Shown: one piece after another, positions 1 through 8,074 of the stretch
Layout of the letters: the number at the start of each line of letters is the position of its first letter
Position numbering within the stretch: the first letter of the stretch is position 1
NCBI GenBank assembly: GCA_030145585.1
Contig: JAQYVK010000307.1
Location: forward strand, 1-37,797
Direction of reading: 5' to 3'
DNA length: 37,797 bases
Source: Desulfatiglandales bacterium
Lineage (GTDB): Bacteria > Desulfobacterota > DSM-4660 > Desulfatiglandales > HGW-15
Program-made: the position numbers and the translations under genes
The notes under the pieces: generated by a model
Told to the model about the DNA's origin: nothing
Databases searched by the model: none
The model's input: only the letters and a program-made list of their open reading frames with translations

Positions 1-3000
1 CCCTGCAGATCTACAGACACCAGCTTCGATACGCCCTGCTTCTCCATGGTAACACCATAGAGTCTATCCACGATCTCCATGGACCTCTTGTTGTGGGTCA
101 CAAGGATAATCTGTGAGGATTTTCTAATCTCTTGCAACAAATCGTTGAAACGATCGACATTGGCCTCATCAAGAGGGGCATCTACCTCGTCGAGTAAACA
201 GAACGGACTGGGTTTAATCAAATAGATTGCAAAGAGTAAGGCCATGGCCACCAAGGCTTTTTCACCACCGGACAAAAGTCCCATGTGGCTCAATTTTTTC
301 CCTGGCGGTTGCACTTCCACCAGGACCCCGCTCTCCAACGGTCTTGTTTCATCCAGCAGTTTCAGCCCAGCGGTACCACCGCTAAAAAGAATGGGAAATA
401 CCTGTTTTAACTTTTTATCCACCGCGATGAATGTATCCATAAACTTTTCCTGAGAGGTTCTATTGATCTTTTTGATCGCCTGGGTCAGGGATTCTATGGA
501 CTGAAGGAGATCTTCCCTCTGTTCCGTAATGAAATCGTGACGGTCCTTCAAGGCCTCATGCTCCTGTATAGCGGTGAGGTTTACCTCTCCCAATCTCTCT
601 TTTAAGTTTTTTTGATGTTCGAGCTTTTCTTTGAGTTCTGATGAGGAAAAATCCTCTTCCAGGTGAGATTTATAAATTTCACTCAATTCAAGGTTGAACT
701 TCTCTTTGACCGCATCCACCAGGCCATTCATCTTAAATCCAATCTCAGATTGTTCCATCTTGGCCATATGGATTTTTTCCTTAAGCGCCTCCAACTCCCC
801 TCGCAGAACCTCGCTCTTTTTTTCTTCTTCCTGCATCCTGTTGCGGAATTCGTTACGATCTTGATCCGCCCGATTTACGACCTCTTCAGCCCCTTGCAGC
901 TCGACATAGAGGCCCTCCAGGTCTTTTTGCAGCGCTTCTTTTTTCGTTAGGGTCTTTTGGACCATCTCCCGGGCGCCTATGATATCTTCCTCGATCCTTT
1001 TGAAAGTCTGTTGGGCTTCCTGGGCAAAAGAATCGATTCTTTCAACGTCACGCACAAGACCTTTCTCCTCTTCTATGGAAAGGCCGTAATCCATTTTTAT
1101 TTTTTCCTGTTCACTCCGAAACTGCTCAAATTCCTTTTCGCTCTCCTTCAATTCGATTTCTTTTTGGAGCATGTATTCCTTTTCCCGCTTTCTTCTTTCC
1201 TTGGACTGGGCAAGATCAGACTCGAGTCTGTCAAGGGCCTCTTTGTGACCGCTCTGTTCTCTGCTTTTATGTTCAAGGTCGTCGGAAATCCTGCCGGACA
1301 ATTTTTCCAGTTGATCCAGTTCATGGCTAAGCTGGAAGATGGCTTTATCGTAATTATTGATCTTTTCCTGGCTATCCCATTTTTCCTCTTCCAAATCGTT
1401 CAGTGATGTTTTTTGCGTTTCGAACTCATCCTCTATATCTTTCAGCTTCGTGGTCAATGTGACTACATTCTCTCTACATTCGATCACTCGGGCTTTCAGT
1501 TCCTTGATTTCTCTCTTGCGGGCAAGAAGACCATGGGAATGATGAGCGAGTTTTCCACCGCTGATGACGCCGGTTTTATCGACGACGTCTCCTTCCAGTG
1601 TAACCAGGGACGCGTCTTTTCCGTTACCGGCCCACAGGGATATGGCCTGGTCCAGATCATCGACCAGGGCGGCATTCCCAAGGAGGTGGTTGATCAAAGG
1701 TCTATAAGGATCGGAAGCTGAGACAAGATCCCTCAAAAGGGGGAAGCCTTTATGGGGGTTATTAAGACCGTTTCCATTTAGATCCTTTAGGGGAATAAAA
1801 CTGCTTCTGCCCTTGGCTCGAACTTTTAAGTAATCGATCGCATCCTTGCCGTCTTGCTGTCTTTCAACGATAATGTATTGGAGTTTGTCTGCCAGGACCG
1901 CTTCAATGGCCTGTTCATATTGGGGTTCGACCTGAATCATTTCAGCCACAAGGCCCATAATGCGCCCTTCACGCCTCGCATCCAAATCTTTGGCCTTCAT
2001 GATGGTCCGCACGCCGACCTTATATCCTTCGAAATTTTCTGTCAGGGATTGAAGGCTGTTCAAGCGAGACTCATGGATGTTCAGATCGGCCTCGGCTGAA
2101 CGGAGATCGTCTTCCACGCGCTTCTTCGTATTGACCAGTTTATCCCTCTTTTCTTGCACCTCCTTGGTGTCCCTTTCGATGTCGTTAAGCTTCTGGGCCA
2201 GGGCCTCTCTAACCTGGGTTTTTCTTTTCGAAGCCTCGAGGAGATCCTTTATCTTCAGGCTCACATCCTCTTTTTCCTTTTCAAGTCTTGATTGGCTGTC
2301 CGTGATCTCCCCGATCCTTTTGTTTAAATACCCTGATTCCTGAGTCAGGCTCATTTCCCTGCTCACCCCTGAATTGAGCCTTTCCCTCGCTTCCTCATGC
2401 CCTTCTTTCGCCTCTTTCAGTTGTTCGCGTCTTCCCTTTACCCTCTTTTCAATGATGGTCATTTCTTCATTCAAATGTATCGAGGTCTGTTTTACCTTTT
2501 CTATTTTCTCCTGAATGCTGCTCTTTTCCTCCAATAATTCCCCGAGTCGTCTGCCGAGGTCCTCTTTTTCTTTTCTTTGGCGGTTTTCCAGATCCAGTTG
2601 CATCCTTTTTTCAGCTGCCAAAGCTTCAAGGGTGGATTCTTTTTTGTTGACGTTCTCTTTCAGACGGAGATAGGTTTGCCTCAGGTTGGTGATCTCCCCA
2701 TCTTTCTCATCCAGTCCAATTTTCATGGTCACGATCCCGGCCTGATTTCGGGAGAAATCCGTGGACAATGCAATCTCTTCCTCAGAGAGCTTCTCCATGG
2801 ATTGCTTCTTGCTCCCTGAATCTTCCAGCATTTCATGATAGGCGTTGGCATTCAATTTCAATTCCACATGCCGGATATCTTCGCTGATCTTTTTAAAGCG
2901 TCTCGCTTTAGAAGCCTGGTACTTGAGAGATCTCATCTGTCGCTGAACTTCAACCAGAATGTCCTCTACCCGTGTCAGATTTCCCCTTGTGAGTTCAATC

Positions 3001-3548
3001 TTTCTTCTTGATTCATCAACCTTTTTCTTGTACTTGGTGATCCCGGCAGCTTCTTCCAGCATGGCCCTGGTGTCTTCAGGTTTTTGTTCGACGATCGTAC
3101 TGATCATCCCCTGTCCAATGATTGAGTAAGCCCGGTTTCCCAGACCCGTATCCATAAAGATCTCTTGGATATCCTTGAGTCGGCAGGGGACACTGTTGAT
3201 CAGGTACTCACTCTCACCGGACCGATATAATCTCCTGGTTATGGATATTTCGCTCTCATGGGCGAACTCATTCGGGAAGGAACCATTGCCATTTTCAAAA
3301 CTGATGGAAACTTCGGCCATGCCCAACGGTTTGTGATTATCGGCACCGCTGAATATGACATCCTCCATTTGTCTGCCCCTCAAACGTTTGGCACTCTGTT
3401 CCCCCAAAGCCCATCGGATGGCATCCACCATATTACTTTTGCCGCATCCATTGGGCCCCACGATCGCGCTGATCCCTTTGGGTAGATGAACCTCAAACTT
3501 ATCCATGAAGGATTTGAATCCGATCATGGAGACTTTCTTTATTTTCAT
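1..3548 (-). CDS. smc: Chromosome segregation protein SMC (3' end cut by window edge)
   Basis: Smc is the ATPase of bacterial condensin; with ScpA and ScpB it compacts and segregates the chromosome in the cytoplasm. The reading frame stays open for about 1182 codons from ATG 3548 to the window edge, close to the usual length of about 1190, so only a few codons are missing. Residues 31-38 form the Walker A loop GPNGCGKS. Two long coiled-coil arms rich in K, E, Q and L flank a hinge at about residues 495-670 containing ENFEGYKVGV and VVDKTGVISGGK. The ABC signature LLSGGEKALVAMAL lies near residue 1092 and the Walker B segment CLLDEVDAPLD near 1118. The start has a good ribosome binding site, GGGGAGG, 5 bases upstream. 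It is divergent from the LysM gene. No scpA or scpB is in the window. Confidence 0.97.
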   Translation of the reverse strand, partial: MKIKKVSMIGFKSFMDKFEVHLPKGISAIVGPNGCGKSNMVDAIRWALGEQSAKRLRGRQMEDVIFSGADNHKPLGMAEVSISFENGNGSFPNEFAHESEISITRRLYRSGESEYLINSVPCRLKDIQEIFMDTGLGNRAYSIIGQGMISTIVEQKPEDTRAMLEEAAGITKYKKKVDESRRKIELTRGNLTRVEDILVEVQRQMRSLKYQASKARRFKKISEDIRHVELKLNANAYHEMLEDSGSKKQSMEKLSEEEIALSTDFSRNQAGIVTMKIGLDEKDGEITNLRQTYLRLKENVNKKESTLEALAAEKRMQLDLENRQRKEKEDLGRRLGELLEEKSSIQEKIEKVKQTSIHLNEEMTIIEKRVKGRREQLKEAKEGHEEARERLNSGVSREMSLTQESGYLNKRIGEITDSQSRLEKEKEDVSLKIKDLLEASKRKTQVREALAQKLNDIERDTKEVQEKRDKLVNTKKRVEDDLRSAEADLNIHESRLNSLQSLTENFEGYKVGVRTIMKAKDLDARREGRIMGLVAEMIQVEPQYEQAIEAVLADKLQYIIVERQQDGKDAIDYLKVRAKGRSSFIPLKDLNGNGLNNPHKGFPLLRDLVSASDPYRPLINHLLGNAALVDDLDQAISLWAGNGKDASLVTLEGDVVDKTGVISGGKLAHHSHGLLARKREIKELKARVIECRENVVTLTTKLKDIEDEFETQKTSLNDLEEEKWDSQEKINNYDKAIFQLSHELDQLEKLSGRISDDLEHKSREQSGHKEALDRLESDLAQSKERRKREKEYMLQKEIELKESEKEFEQFRSEQEKIKMDYGLSIEEEKGLVRDVERIDSFAQEAQQTFKRIEEDIIGAREMVQKTLTKKEALQKDLEGLYVELQGAEEVVNRADQDRNEFRNRMQEEEKKSEVLRGELEALKEKIHMAKMEQSEIGFKMNGLVDAVKEKFNLELSEIYKSHLEEDFSSSELKEKLEHQKNLKERLGEVNLTAIQEHEALKDRHDFITEQREDLLQSIESLTQAIKKINRTSQEKFMDTFIAVDKKLKQVFPILFSGGTAGLKLLDETRPLESGVLVEVQPPGKKLSHMGLLSGGEKALVAMALLFAIYLIKPSPFCLLDEVDAPLDEANVDRFNDLLQEIRKSSQIILVTHNKRSMEIVDRLYGVTMEKQGVSKLVSVDLQ

Positions 3549-3596
3549 ACGGGCCTCCCCTGCCAATAACATTTAGAACAAATGCAGGTCGTATTA

Positions 3597-3625
3597 TTTT
3601 TATCAGAATTAGAAGCGCTTGTAAA
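3597..3625 (-). promoter_or_regulatory. Candidate sigma-70 promoter of smc
   Basis: Read on the minus strand: TTTACA (3625-3620), a 17-base spacer, then TAAAAA (3602-3597), about 50 bases before the smc start codon. The match to consensus is good at -35 and moderate at -10. Position and spacing support it; no other promoter of similar quality was seen in this gap. Confidence 0.45.
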
Positions 3626-3703
3626 GCGGAAATACCACATGGTGTGTGGAATAGCCAGATGTCACCAATATATAGTGGAAGAGCGACCATGGCGAGAAAA
3701 ATA

Positions 3704-3733
3704 TTGACAATTTTTGTGTCCCCTATCTAAAAT
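3704..3733 (+). promoter_or_regulatory. Candidate sigma-70 promoter of the LysM gene
   Basis: A perfect -35 box TTGACA (3704-3709), an 18-base spacer and a -10 box TAAAAT (3728-3733) lie 32 bases before ATG 3766. This is one of the best housekeeping promoter matches in the window and points away from the smc promoter. Confidence 0.6.
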
Positions 3734-3765
3734 AGATCCACCGCTTAGTTAAATTAAGAGAGAAT

Positions 3766-5382
3766 ATGAAATTTTATATGCAAGCTAAAGCGTATTATAC
3801 CATAATTTTCTTCTGTCTCCTCATTTTTCCGTTCGGTCTCTCTAAGGCCCAGGAAAAGAGTGAGGCGGGGGCCGGGAAAGAGATCCTCGAAATTGATGGT
3901 AAGAAAGTATTGACCGAGCATTATACTGTGAAGCATGGGGATCATTTATGGCAGATCCTAAGGGATAGAGGCTTATTGGAAAAAAAGGATTTCCAGGAAC
4001 TGCTCGCCCTGTTGAGAATACTGAACAATTCCCTGCCGGACCTCAGTTGGATCGAGCCTGGAAATAAGCTCATCATCCCACTCAGTATTGTTGCGAATGA
4101 AAGCCCTCCCCAAACTCCCCTAAAAACGACCGATGTGACGGTTTCACCTAAAAGCTTTAATGAGCCGGATCGGGAAGAGGAACCTGTTTTAAGAAAAGAA
4201 GAGCCGATTGCGGTCCATGTTAGCAAGGCCCCCATTCCCGAATCGGTAGAGAAGCCCCCGAGCAAAGGCCCAGAATGGACCAGCCGTCAGTTGGGGGAAA
4301 TCTTCGTTCAAATGGGAGAGGAATGGGTTCAGACGGGGAAGCATTTCATCCCCCTCAAGTCAGGGGGCGAGGTCAGCTTGAAGGCAGATTCATACCCCAT
4401 TATCAATCTGTCCAATGGGAACCGGGTCATTGTGGATTTGAAAACTGATCTACCGGAAAAGATGGCCCACCTGATAACATCGAGCTGGGAGAATTATAGG
4501 ATCGCTTCATTGACAGAAGCTGATGACCTTAGGAGTGCCCTTGGGAAGATTTTTTCCGTATGTGATTACAAAAAGATTTATAAAAATGGCGAACCTTTTG
4601 AGACTGGCGACGACATTTCCGTCCTTATTACGGCCGACTGGATCATAAAACCAATTACCGGGCACCCTGATGAGTTGGAAAAAGTGATCATTATTACTCT
4701 CACGGATGGCCCCGCCTCCGAAACCCCAAATGAGATAAAAAAATATCTGAAGAGTCTTGGAATCCTGACCATTGACTACCCTCCAGCTGAGGACCCCACT
4801 GATACACCCATGGAAAAAGCCGTCATTTTGAGCGCGGATCAGGAAAGATCGAATCTCATAGAAATTATTTTGAATTTATCCGGCCAGACGTTTTCGAGGA
4901 AAGTGGAAATCCCCATATACCGGAATCAGAAAACCGATTTTAACCTGATCATAGAGGCTGATTTTCTGTTCGAAAAAGAAGGAAGAGAATACATTATTGA
5001 TTTAACAGGGCTCGGATCCGATGTCATTTCACTCCTCAGGCAACACCAGTTTTCGGTCATGTCCCTTCCGGATGAAAAGGACCCCTATTTGGTCCTGCCT
5101 GTGGTGCTCGATTTCATAGGTGTCAAAGCCTATTCAGGGTCACATCCTTTTTGGACAGCTCATCGTGATGACGCAAAGAACATCAAGATCACTATTCCAG
5201 GTGTTAGCTTTCGGGATCATCAGGGTCAAAACATTTTTGCCACCCCATTGCGGCTCCCAGAGGAGGTGGCCAGCTTTTTATCAAGTAAGGGTTACAAGAT
5301 TTTGAGCGTCGCCATCCCATCCTATCCGACCCGCTTTAGTAGGGATCCCTCCAAAAGTGTGAGCGGAAATATCAAGCCTTAA
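3766..5382 (+). CDS. Exported LysM-domain protein of unknown function
   Basis: Predicted exported protein of 538 residues. Residues 1-29 form a signal peptide (a long hydrophobic core ending near SKAQE). Residues of about 47-107 form one LysM domain, recognisable from HYTVKHGDHLWQIL and the closing WIEPGNKLIIPL; LysM binds peptidoglycan sugars. A Pro/Glu-rich linker (about 108-160) leads to a long region of about 370 residues that I do not recognise. It alternates hydrophobic strands and Asp/Glu-rich turns and includes repeated-looking ends of the type LKSLGILTIDYP and LSSKGYKILSVAIP. The product is probably periplasmic and attached to the wall. The gene stands alone, with its own promoter, between divergent smc and a convergent response regulator. 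The ribosome site before ATG 3766 is weak (AAGAGAG); a second ATG five codons later is possible. Confidence 0.8.
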   Translation: MKFYMQAKAYYTIIFFCLLIFPFGLSKAQEKSEAGAGKEILEIDGKKVLTEHYTVKHGDHLWQILRDRGLLEKKDFQELLALLRILNNSLPDLSWIEPGNKLIIPLSIVANESPPQTPLKTTDVTVSPKSFNEPDREEEPVLRKEEPIAVHVSKAPIPESVEKPPSKGPEWTSRQLGEIFVQMGEEWVQTGKHFIPLKSGGEVSLKADSYPIINLSNGNRVIVDLKTDLPEKMAHLITSSWENYRIASLTEADDLRSALGKIFSVCDYKKIYKNGEPFETGDDISVLITADWIIKPITGHPDELEKVIIITLTDGPASETPNEIKKYLKSLGILTIDYPPAEDPTDTPMEKAVILSADQERSNLIEIILNLSGQTFSRKVEIPIYRNQKTDFNLIIEADFLFEKEGREYIIDLTGLGSDVISLLRQHQFSVMSLPDEKDPYLVLPVVLDFIGVKAYSGSHPFWTAHRDDAKNIKITIPGVSFRDHQGQNIFATPLRLPEEVASFLSSKGYKILSVAIPSYPTRFSRDPSKSVSGNIKP

Positions 5383-5440
5383 GAGCTCAAGTAGTTATGG
5401 AATATGGAGAAATCGCCGTCAAAGGGTTCAAGGGGCCAAG

Positions 5441-5460
5441 CCCGCCAAAGAGACGGCGGG
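5441..5460. other. Hairpin between convergent genes
   Basis: CCCGCC (5441-5446), an 8-base loop and GGCGGG (5455-5460) form a GC-rich hairpin between the ends of the LysM gene and the response regulator. No T-run follows on either strand, so it is at best a weak or factor-assisted terminator. Confidence 0.3.
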
Positions 5461-5498
5461 TAAAGATTCGAGGGTGCGAGGGGTTGGGAGAAGAAGCC

Positions 5499-5984
5499 TT
5501 AATATGTAAATTTGTCCCAGAAATCCTTGTCTTTCATTTGCCAGTCAGTGCCGAATCTTTTAACAAAGTTGGCGCCCAACCTGTCGAGCCAACGATACCA
5601 GGGATGCTTCCCTTGTTCTTTGGCTTCAAGTATATCAGTCAAGAACACCGTTATGTTTGCCATCTCGTCTTTGGGCACGTAGGAGGCAGCCCCCTCTTCA
5701 TAGGACTTTTTAATATGGTCCGGGCTCAGAGCGTGCGCGGTCAACATCACAGCAGGAACCTTTCTGGTTTTGGCAAGTTCCAACAGTCTGTACCCGTCAA
5801 CACCCATGATGTCCAGAATGGCCATGTCATAATAATGTGTTCCTAGCTTGTCCCACGCCTCTTCGAAGGTGGATGCCTTGGTAACTTGACACATCGGAAG
5901 CAAATCCTCCAAAGCCTCAAGAACGTCAGGCTCATCATCTACAATGAGAATGGTTTTGCCGTCCAGCAAATGTTCTTTTTCCAT
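5499..5984 (-). CDS. Single-domain response regulator
   Basis: A 161-residue two-component receiver protein. Residues of about 10-125 form a REC domain: acidic pair D16-D17 in ILIVDDEP, phospho-acceptor D58 in AILDIMG, the conserved Thr82 in MLTAH and Lys105 in VPKDE. The remaining 35 or so residues are a basic, aromatic tail (KHPWYRWLDRLG, KRFGTDWQMKDKDFWDKF) and not a known DNA-binding or enzymatic output domain, so it probably acts by protein contact in a phosphorelay. ATG 5984 is chosen because AGGAGG sits 8 bases before it; the frame is open 16 codons further upstream without a ribosome site. No histidine kinase is adjacent. It is convergent with the LysM gene and divergent from the DUF5658 gene. 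Confidence 0.88.
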   Translation of the reverse strand: MEKEHLLDGKTILIVDDEPDVLEALEDLLPMCQVTKASTFEEAWDKLGTHYYDMAILDIMGVDGYRLLELAKTRKVPAVMLTAHALSPDHIKKSYEEGAASYVPKDEMANITVFLTDILEAKEQGKHPWYRWLDRLGANFVKRFGTDWQMKDKDFWDKFTY

Positions 5985-6315
5985 AGGAATGCCTCCTAAT
6001 AGTCTATTTTTCGGCTGTAATAGTCCAAACAAGGTCTATCAAACTCTGTTTAAGATCTCATGCTGATTGTTGTAGGATAATATCTTTTTTTAACAAATCA
6101 AGGAAAAGTCATATCAGAAACGATCTTTTGCAAACTTTTGCCTCACCAGCGCCCTTTTTTGCCATCTCTGCATATTATGTAAAATTTTACCACAATATGG
6201 AATTTTTTTTCCTAACACTATGAAAATTTTTTTCACACCGGATGTCTCTCACGAGAGGGTATGATGTAACCATTTGTAAATAAAAGAGATATTCGTCTAT
6301 CAAAGTTTGTGCCGC
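5985..6315. other. AT-rich divergent intergenic region
   Basis: No convincing gene was seen here. The stretch is AT-rich, with runs of T and A at 6085-6110 and 6195-6235. It contains a 12-bp palindrome CTCTC-AC-GAGAG at 6246-6257, about 60 bases upstream of the sigma-54 box at 6316, where an activator could bind. A direct repeat of TTTTGC (6125-6140) is also visible. No clear promoter for the response regulator was found. Confidence 0.4.
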
Positions 6316-6331
6316 TGGCACATCCCTTGCT
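6316..6331 (+). promoter_or_regulatory. Sigma-54 (RpoN) type promoter
   Basis: TGGCAC at 6316-6321 and TTGCT at 6327-6331 match the -24/-12 consensus, with exactly ten bases between the invariant GG and GC. Transcription would start near 6342. It therefore excludes upstream start codons for the following gene and suits ATG 6450. Such promoters need an AAA+ activator, which is not encoded nearby. Confidence 0.6.
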
Positions 6332-6449
6332 CTTCTCCACAACAGAATTACATTTAATAAAGACCTTGAAGATGAGTTCCTCGCCAGGCGGAAGCTTATA
6401 TGCTGGAAATGGTTGTTTAAAAACAGATGGGAATCAGAAGGGGCAGATA

Positions 6450-7016
6450 ATGATGTGGAATAGTCGTCTGATTGAAATCCTTGGCCTGAGACGCAATATG
6501 ATTCAGCCGAAGCACCTAGATAGCCTACAGTTTTCAAGCGAAATTCAAGCTTCGAAAAGGACAATGAGCATGGAGCGGCGGTGTGGAGAGGATCGGAGAA
6601 AAGAGAGGATACCGATTTTTAGCAAGTACTGGCTTACAGGAAAGCGCGAGGTTTTTAGAAGGGAAGACGATAGTCGAATTTACGAGAGAGTTGACAGGTA
6701 TAGCCCCAAAACGCTTGCAATCATTCTCATCATATTAATGCTCAGTACAATTGATGCCATATTTACTTTGGTACTCATCAATGAGGGGGCGACAGAGCTT
6801 AACCCCTTAATGGCCTACTATCTTGGTCATGGACCATTGGTATTTTTTTGGACAAAATATACGTTGACTTGCGCGTCCACTCTGCTCATTTTTTTCAATC
6901 AACACCTATATATTTTTGGAAACAGGGTCCCGATGAAAGTCCTATATCTATTCATGATTATTCCTTACGCCCTCGTTGTCCAGTGGGAATTGTACCTCAT
7001 CTTTTCAATCAAATAA
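6450..7016 (+). CDS. DUF5658-like membrane protein
   Basis: A 188-residue protein with a charged cytoplasmic N-terminal half and three hydrophobic helices in the C-terminal half. The N-terminal part carries an Arg-rich stretch MERRCGEDRRKERIP, a pattern seen in front of many signalling or membrane proteins of this group. The membrane part has the DUF5658-like pattern STIDAIFTLVLINEG followed by ATELNPLMAYYL, then two further helices. Its function is unknown. ATG 6450 has AAGGGG six bases upstream and lies about 107 bases downstream of the predicted sigma-54 start site. A shorter start at ATG 6570, after AAAAGGAC, is also possible. The family name is recalled from the motif pattern and not from a search. 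Confidence 0.72.
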   Translation: MMWNSRLIEILGLRRNMIQPKHLDSLQFSSEIQASKRTMSMERRCGEDRRKERIPIFSKYWLTGKREVFRREDDSRIYERVDRYSPKTLAIILIILMLSTIDAIFTLVLINEGATELNPLMAYYLGHGPLVFFWTKYTLTCASTLLIFFNQHLYIFGNRVPMKVLYLFMIIPYALVVQWELYLIFSIK

Positions 7017-7028
7017 TAGTAAGGCGGG

Positions 7029-7130
7029 CCGGTTGTAATGCATAATTCCCACAACCGGTAGGGGCCGGTTGTAAAGCATAATTCCCACAACCGGCAGGGG
7101 CCGGTTGTAATAGGCAATTTTCACAGCCGG
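7029..7130. repeat. Three tandem 30-bp palindromes (period 36)
   Basis: Units at 7029-7058, 7065-7094 and 7101-7130 each have CCGGTTGT, 14 bases, and ACAACCGG (ACAGCCGG in the third). Six-base spacers YAGGGG separate them. Units 1 and 2 differ at two loop positions; unit 3 is more diverged. A fourth unit lies at 34822-34851. Each can form an 8-bp hairpin. They start 12 bases after the DUF5658 stop codon and precede the liv promoter. Confidence 0.9.
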
Positions 7131-7182
7131 CCGCCTTGCACCTCTTTTAAATCCCTCATTCCCCGGAAGTTCGCTAACCCCA

Positions 7183-7207
7183 TTTATTGTATACTGTACA
7201 GAATAAA
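7183..7207. promoter_or_regulatory. Possible operator upstream of livG
   Basis: An inverted repeat with outer arms TTTATT and AATAAA and an inner TGTA-tactg-TACA lies 15 bases upstream of the livG -35 box. Size and place suit a regulator site. This is inferred only. Confidence 0.3.
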
Positions 7208-7221
7208 CAGACCCATTCTTC

Positions 7222-7250
7222 TTGACATGGGACTTCCAATTCTCTATGCT
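7222..7250 (+). promoter_or_regulatory. Sigma-70 promoter of the livGFHM operon
   Basis: A perfect TTGACA (7222-7227), a 17-base spacer and TATGCT (7245-7250) lie about 60 bases before the livG start. It is the only good promoter in front of the operon. Confidence 0.6.
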
Positions 7251-7312
7251 GCCATCCATATTCAAATACTCACCCCAACTTGCTCCAACCCTTTCAAGTT
7301 TTAGGGCAATTT

Positions 7313-8074
7313 ATGCTCGAAGTTAGACACATAAACAAGAGTTTCGGGGGGATCATGGCCGTTTATGATTGCTCTCTAAACGTCGAAAAGGGTTCAATAA
7401 CAGGGCTTATCGGCCCAAACGGGGCAGGGAAAACCACCCTATTCAATGTCATCACCGGACATTATAAACCAGATAGAGGAGAGATCTTCTTTCAGGGACA
7501 CGACATAAGTGGTTTGCCCCCGAACAAAATCTTCCAAAAAAAAATCTATCGGACCTTCCAGATTACCCGTGAATTTGCCCAAATGACGGTTCTCGAAAAC
7601 TTAATGCTCATGCCGGAGGCTCAAACAGGGGAAAAAATCTGGAATACTTGGTTCCGGCCCGGATCCGTCAGACGACAGGAGGGGGAGATCGAAAAGAAGG
7701 CCCTGGAGGTCCTTGAATTCGTTGAACTCGTAGATCTCAAGGATGAGTATGCGGGATCACTATCAGGAGGTCAAAAGAAGCTACTCGAATTAGCGAGGAG
7801 TATGATGGCCGAGCCTGAGATGGTCCTCTTGGATGAACCCGGCGCCGGTGTCAATCCTACCTTAATGGGTAAGTTGACCAACAACATCCGGAAATTGAGG
7901 GATGAAAAGAAGATAACCTTTCTATTAATCGAACACGATATGGATCTTGTAATGAGCCTTTGCGATCCAGTGATTGTGATGAGCGAAGGGCGAAAACTGG
8001 CTGAAGGGCCCCCTGAAACGATTCAAAAAGATGAAAGGGTTCTTGAAGCCTACCTTGGCGGGCAATACCGATGA
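7313..8074 (+). CDS. livG: Branched-chain amino acid ABC transporter, ATPase LivG
   Basis: A 253-residue cytoplasmic ATPase, one of the two that power import of leucine, isoleucine and valine (or related substrates) through LivH-LivM. It shows Walker A GPNGAGKTT near residue 40, the LivG-type insert, signature LSGGQKKLLELARS, Walker B MVLLDEPGAGVNP, and the switch His in LLIEHDMDLVMSLCD. ATG 7313 is preceded by TTAGGG six bases upstream; an earlier in-frame TTG at 7280 has no ribosome site. It is the first gene of livG-livF-livH-livM, and its TGA overlaps the ATG of livF by four bases, which implies translational coupling. The precise substrate cannot be read from the sequence. Confidence 0.95.
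   Translation: MLEVRHINKSFGGIMAVYDCSLNVEKGSITGLIGPNGAGKTTLFNVITGHYKPDRGEIFFQGHDISGLPPNKIFQKKIYRTFQITREFAQMTVLENLMLMPEAQTGEKIWNTWFRPGSVRRQEGEIEKKALEVLEFVELVDLKDEYAGSLSGGQKKLLELARSMMAEPEMVLLDEPGAGVNPTLMGKLTNNIRKLRDEKKITFLLIEHDMDLVMSLCDPVIVMSEGRKLAEGPPETIQKDERVLEAYLGGQYR

Noticed and set aside
1-3548. Many short plus-strand frames across this region
   Set aside because: They are antisense to the continuous smc reading frame, which has all family motifs.
6309-6449. Longer N-terminus for the DUF5658 gene
   Set aside because: The alternative start at 6309 lies upstream of the predicted sigma-54 transcription start near 6342, and it lacks a ribosome site.
7029-7130. CRISPR array
   Set aside because: Spacers are only six bases and nearly identical, and each repeat is a palindrome with a variable centre; no cas gene is present.
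7005-7265. An 86-codon open frame on the minus strand
   Set aside because: Half of it is the translation of the tandem palindromes (repeated YNRPLPVVGIM), and it has no ribosome site; it also overlaps the liv promoter.
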